From NCBI RefSeq assembly GCF_001426345.1, contig NZ_LMEM01000009.1:388540-452539 (forward strand): a stretch of 64,000 nt of DNA, read 5' to 3'. The notes beneath the pieces are model-generated. The model was not told the DNA's origin and made no database searches. It saw nothing but the letters and a program-made list of their open reading frames with translations. How positions within the stretch are numbered: the stretch's first letter is position 1; each line of letters begins with the position of its first letter. Below are positions 61,628 to 64,000 of this stretch, piece after piece. Origin of the DNA: Devosia sp. Root436 (GTDB lineage Bacteria > Pseudomonadota > Alphaproteobacteria > Rhizobiales > Devosiaceae). The translations under genes were made by a program, and so were the position numbers.

Positions 61628-63787
61628 CTACTGCCCATCCCGCGCCTTCACCTTCCGCCTTGCTGCGTGCAGCAGCGGTTCGGTGTAGCCGCTCGGCTGG
61701 TCCGCGCCATGCAAAGCCAGGTCCAGCGCCGCCTGGAAGGCTACCGACTGGAAATTCTCGGCCATGGGGCGGTAGAGCGGATCGTCGGCATTCTGTTCGT
61801 CCACCACTGAGGCCATGCGCTCGAAGGTGGAGCTCACCTCGTCGCGGCTGACCAGCCCATGGCGCAGCCAGTTGGCTACCGCCTGCGAAGAAATGCGGCA
61901 GGTGGCGCGATCTTCCATCAGGCCGACATTGTTGATGTCGGGCACCTTGGAACAGCCCACGCCCTGCTGTACCCAGCGCACCACATAGCCCAGGATGCCC
62001 TGCGCGTTGTTTTCCAGCTCGCGGGTGATCTCCTCGCGGCTCAATGAGAACGGCGCCTGCACCGGCATGGAGAAGAGGTCCGCCAGCGGCGGCACGGACT
62101 GGTTATGCCGGCGCTTCTGCGCCTCGAACACATCGACCTGGTGATAATGCAGCGCGTGCAAAGTCGCCGCGGTCGGCGATGGCACCCAGGCGGTATTGGC
62201 GCCGGCATTGGGATGGCCGGCCTTGCTGGCCATCATCGCCGCCATGTCGTCGGGCCGCGCCCACATGCCCTTGCCGATCTGTGCCTTGCCCAAGAGGCCA
62301 CAGGCCAGCCCGATCAGCACGTTGCGATCCTCGTAGGAGGCAATCCATTTCTCGGACTTGATCTCGTCCTTGCGCAGCACCGGACCGGCTTCCATCGAGG
62401 TGTGGATTTCATCGCCCGTACGGTCAAGGAAGCCGGTATTGATGAAGAATACCCGCTGGCGGGCTTCGTAGATCGCCGCCTTGAGATTGGCCGAGGTGCG
62501 GCGCTCCTCGTCCATGATGCCGATCTTGATCGTATTGGGCTTGAGCCCCAGCATGGTCTCGACCGAGGCGAAGATGGCGCAGGCAAAGGCCACTTCCTCG
62601 GGCCCGTGCATCTTGGGCTTGACGATATAGATGGCGCCGGTGGTGCTGTTGACCTTGTCCTGCATGGCGCAGAGCACGGTCACAACAGCATCCATCAGGC
62701 CTTCGCCGATGGGCTTGCCGTCGAGCAGCACCGCGTCCGTCGTCATCAGGTGGCCGACATTGCGCACCAGCAGCAGCGAGCGGCCCTTGAGCACCAACGG
62801 CGCGCCGTTGACGTCCTTGTAGGTCCGGTCCGCCTTGAGCTTGCGGGTGACGGTGCGGCCGCCCTTTTCGAACGTGTCCTGCAGCGTGCCATTCATCAGG
62901 CCGAGCCAGTTGCGGTAGACCCCGACCTTGTCCTCGGCATCGACCGCGGCGACTGAATCCTCGCAGTCCTGGATCGTGGTCAGCGCCGCTTCGACGATGA
63001 TATCGCTGAGCCCCGCTTTATGCGTGCCGCCAATGACGCTGCCCGGCTCGATGACCAGGATCACATGGATGCCGTGGTGCCGCAGCACGATCTCGCCGCT
63101 GGCTTCGGTGCCGCCATAGCCGACAAAGGCGGACGGGTCCTTGAGGCCGGTACGGCCATTGGCAGTGTCCACTTCGAGATGGCGGGTCTCGCCATCCTTG
63201 ATGACATGGTAGCCGGTCACGTCACGATGGCTGCCCGAGGCCAGCGGGAAGGTCTCGTCGAGAAAGGCGGCGGCCTTGTCGACGACCGCCGCGCCGCGCG
63301 CCGCGTTATAGCCCTTGCCCGGCGCCAGCTCGCCATCGCGGGCGATGATATCGGTGCCGTAATAGGCGTCGTAGAGGCTGCCCCAACGCGCATTGGCGGC
63401 GTTGAGGGCGTAACGGGCATTGGAGACCGGCACGACAAGCTGCGGCCCGCAGAGCGTGGTGATTTCAGGGTCGAGGCCGGACGTTTCGATGGTGAAATCG
63501 GCAGGCTCTGGCGCCAGATAGCCGATATCCCTCAGGAAGAATTCGTAGCCCTGGGCGTTGTTGGCGACCGGGCCATATTTGCGATGCCAGTCGTCGATCC
63601 TGGACTGCAGCTCATCGCGCCGGGCCAGCAGCCGCGCGTTTATAGGCGCGTGCTCGGCCACCAGCGCGGCAAAGCCGCTCCAGAACTGCTCCTCCGTGAC
63701 GGCCAGCCCCGGCAGCGCTTCCTTCTCGACGAAATCGACCAGCAGGGGATGAACCGAAAGGCCGGATTTCGTCTGGTAGGTGGTCAT
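61628..63787 (-). CDS. glcB: malate synthase G
   Basis: This 719-residue enzyme joins glyoxylate and acetyl-CoA to give malate, the second step of the glyoxylate shunt. The G-type length and the blocks [48 protein letters not shown] and [21 protein letters not shown] (near residue 440) are characteristic. A later block with the catalytic Asp is [22 protein letters not shown]. The ATG at 63787 has only a weak ribosome site (AGAAAG). It stands alone, bounded by family D and C repeats. Confidence 0.96.
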   Translation of the reverse strand: MTTYQTKSGLSVHPLLVDFVEKEALPGLAVTEEQFWSGFAALVAEHAPINARLLARRDELQSRIDDWHRKYGPVANNAQGYEFFLRDIGYLAPEPADFTIETSGLDPEITTLCGPQLVVPVSNARYALNAANARWGSLYDAYYGTDIIARDGELAPGKGYNAARGAAVVDKAAAFLDETFPLASGSHRDVTGYHVIKDGETRHLEVDTANGRTGLKDPSAFVGYGGTEASGEIVLRHHGIHVILVIEPGSVIGGTHKAGLSDIIVEAALTTIQDCEDSVAAVDAEDKVGVYRNWLGLMNGTLQDTFEKGGRTVTRKLKADRTYKDVNGAPLVLKGRSLLLVRNVGHLMTTDAVLLDGKPIGEGLMDAVVTVLCAMQDKVNSTTGAIYIVKPKMHGPEEVAFACAIFASVETMLGLKPNTIKIGIMDEERRTSANLKAAIYEARQRVFFINTGFLDRTGDEIHTSMEAGPVLRKDEIKSEKWIASYEDRNVLIGLACGLLGKAQIGKGMWARPDDMAAMMASKAGHPNAGANTAWVPSPTAATLHALHYHQVDVFEAQKRRHNQSVPPLADLFSMPVQAPFSLSREEITRELENNAQGILGYVVRWVQQGVGCSKVPDINNVGLMEDRATCRISSQAVANWLRHGLVSRDEVSSTFERMASVVDEQNADDPLYRPMAENFQSVAFQAALDLALHGADQPSGYTEPLLHAARRKVKARDGQ

Positions 63788-63807
63788 GTATCAACTTTCT
63801 TCTCTTC

Positions 63808-63934
63808 ACCTCTCCCTTCGGGGGAGAGGTCGACCCGTATTCGGGTCGGGTGAGGGGGCCTCCCCCAAGCACGCACCCAGTAAAGGCCCCCTCACCCGGC
63901 GCTACGCGCCGACCTCTCCCCCGAAGGGAGAGGT
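63808..63934. repeat. palindromic intergenic element, family C copy 3
   Basis: It has the same arms as the copies at 29278 and 50773 (ACCTCTCCCTTCGGGGGAGA ... ACCTCTCCCCCGAAGGGAGA), with GGTGAGGGGGCC / GGCCCCCTCACC inside. It lies directly upstream of glcB, in its leader region rather than after a gene. The last 66 bases of the window hold no feature I can support. Confidence 0.85.
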
Positions 63935-64000
63935 AAGAAAGCCCGTGGGTAACGTAGGACACCGGCCCTACGCTGCCAAGCCGCCTAAAGTCGACTTCGC

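Noticed and set aside
22502..63934. CRISPR array or insertion sequences among the repeats
   Set aside because: The repeats are single, dispersed, palindromic units of 100-180 bases with no regular spacers, no transposase gene and no target duplications that I can see.

Overview
The window is GC-rich, densely coded DNA from an alphaproteobacterium of the order Hyphomicrobiales (Rhizobiales). The best guess is Devosia or a close relative. The reasons are the protein styles (for example an AgpA-type alpha-galactoside transporter as in Sinorhizobium), a petABC cytochrome bc1 operon, GTG/TTG starts, and many long palindromic intergenic repeats. This is inference: no 16S gene is present. I see no rRNA or tRNA genes, no CRISPR array, no insertion sequence and no phage genes. 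About 62 protein genes cover almost everything, and only one gene-free stretch exceeds 300 bases (29920-30269).

Layout. 1-1.7 kb: an ECF sigma factor with DGPF/YCII partner proteins. 2-5.3 kb: housekeeping genes rplY, pth, a reductase-like gene and ychF. 5.3-17.7 kb: a sugar-uptake island with a LuxR regulator, an AraC regulator, an AgpA-like binding protein, two permeases, a fused double ATPase, a GH4 glycosidase with a CHSV motif, and a convergent second GH4 glycosidase with a CHGV motif plus its divergent AraC regulator. 17.8-22.4 kb: paired MaoC hydratase-like genes, a TerC membrane protein, VOC and GFA proteins, and apt. 22.7-25.4 kb: petABC on the minus strand. 25.6-32.7 kb: trmL, hemF, a DUF1059 protein, cca, two Nudix hydrolases, a GNAT protein, a glutathionyl-hydroquinone reductase and a phosphoesterase. 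32.7-43.8 kb: a carboxylate-catabolism island on both strands around a LacI-type regulator. It holds tctABC-type uptake, FAH and MFS genes on one side, and an NDP-forming acyl-CoA synthetase, thiolase-like, DUF35 and CaiD-like hydratase genes on the other. 44-47.5 kb: a DGPF protein, then an overlapping murL-murD2-SMR operon. 47.5-51 kb: a TPR regulator, a degenerate receiver and MgtC. 51-64 kb: an SDR, a polyol-type dehydrogenase, two CHASE4 cyclic-di-GMP enzymes, topoisomerase IB with a 52-residue membrane protein, adenine deaminase, a CocE-type hydrolase and malate synthase G.

The three most interesting points are these. (1) murL-murD2 encode the alternative route to D-glutamate in peptidoglycan: L-Glu is ligated first and then epimerised on the nucleotide precursor. 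(2) A 14-bp operator, AGACAACGTTGTCT (38008-38021 with one mismatch, 39255-39268 perfect), ties the whole carboxylate island to one LacI-type regulator. (3) At least four families of 100-180 bp dispersed palindromic elements sit between genes, some with three copies in 64 kb. One copy lies exactly between the binding-protein and permease genes of the sugar transporter.
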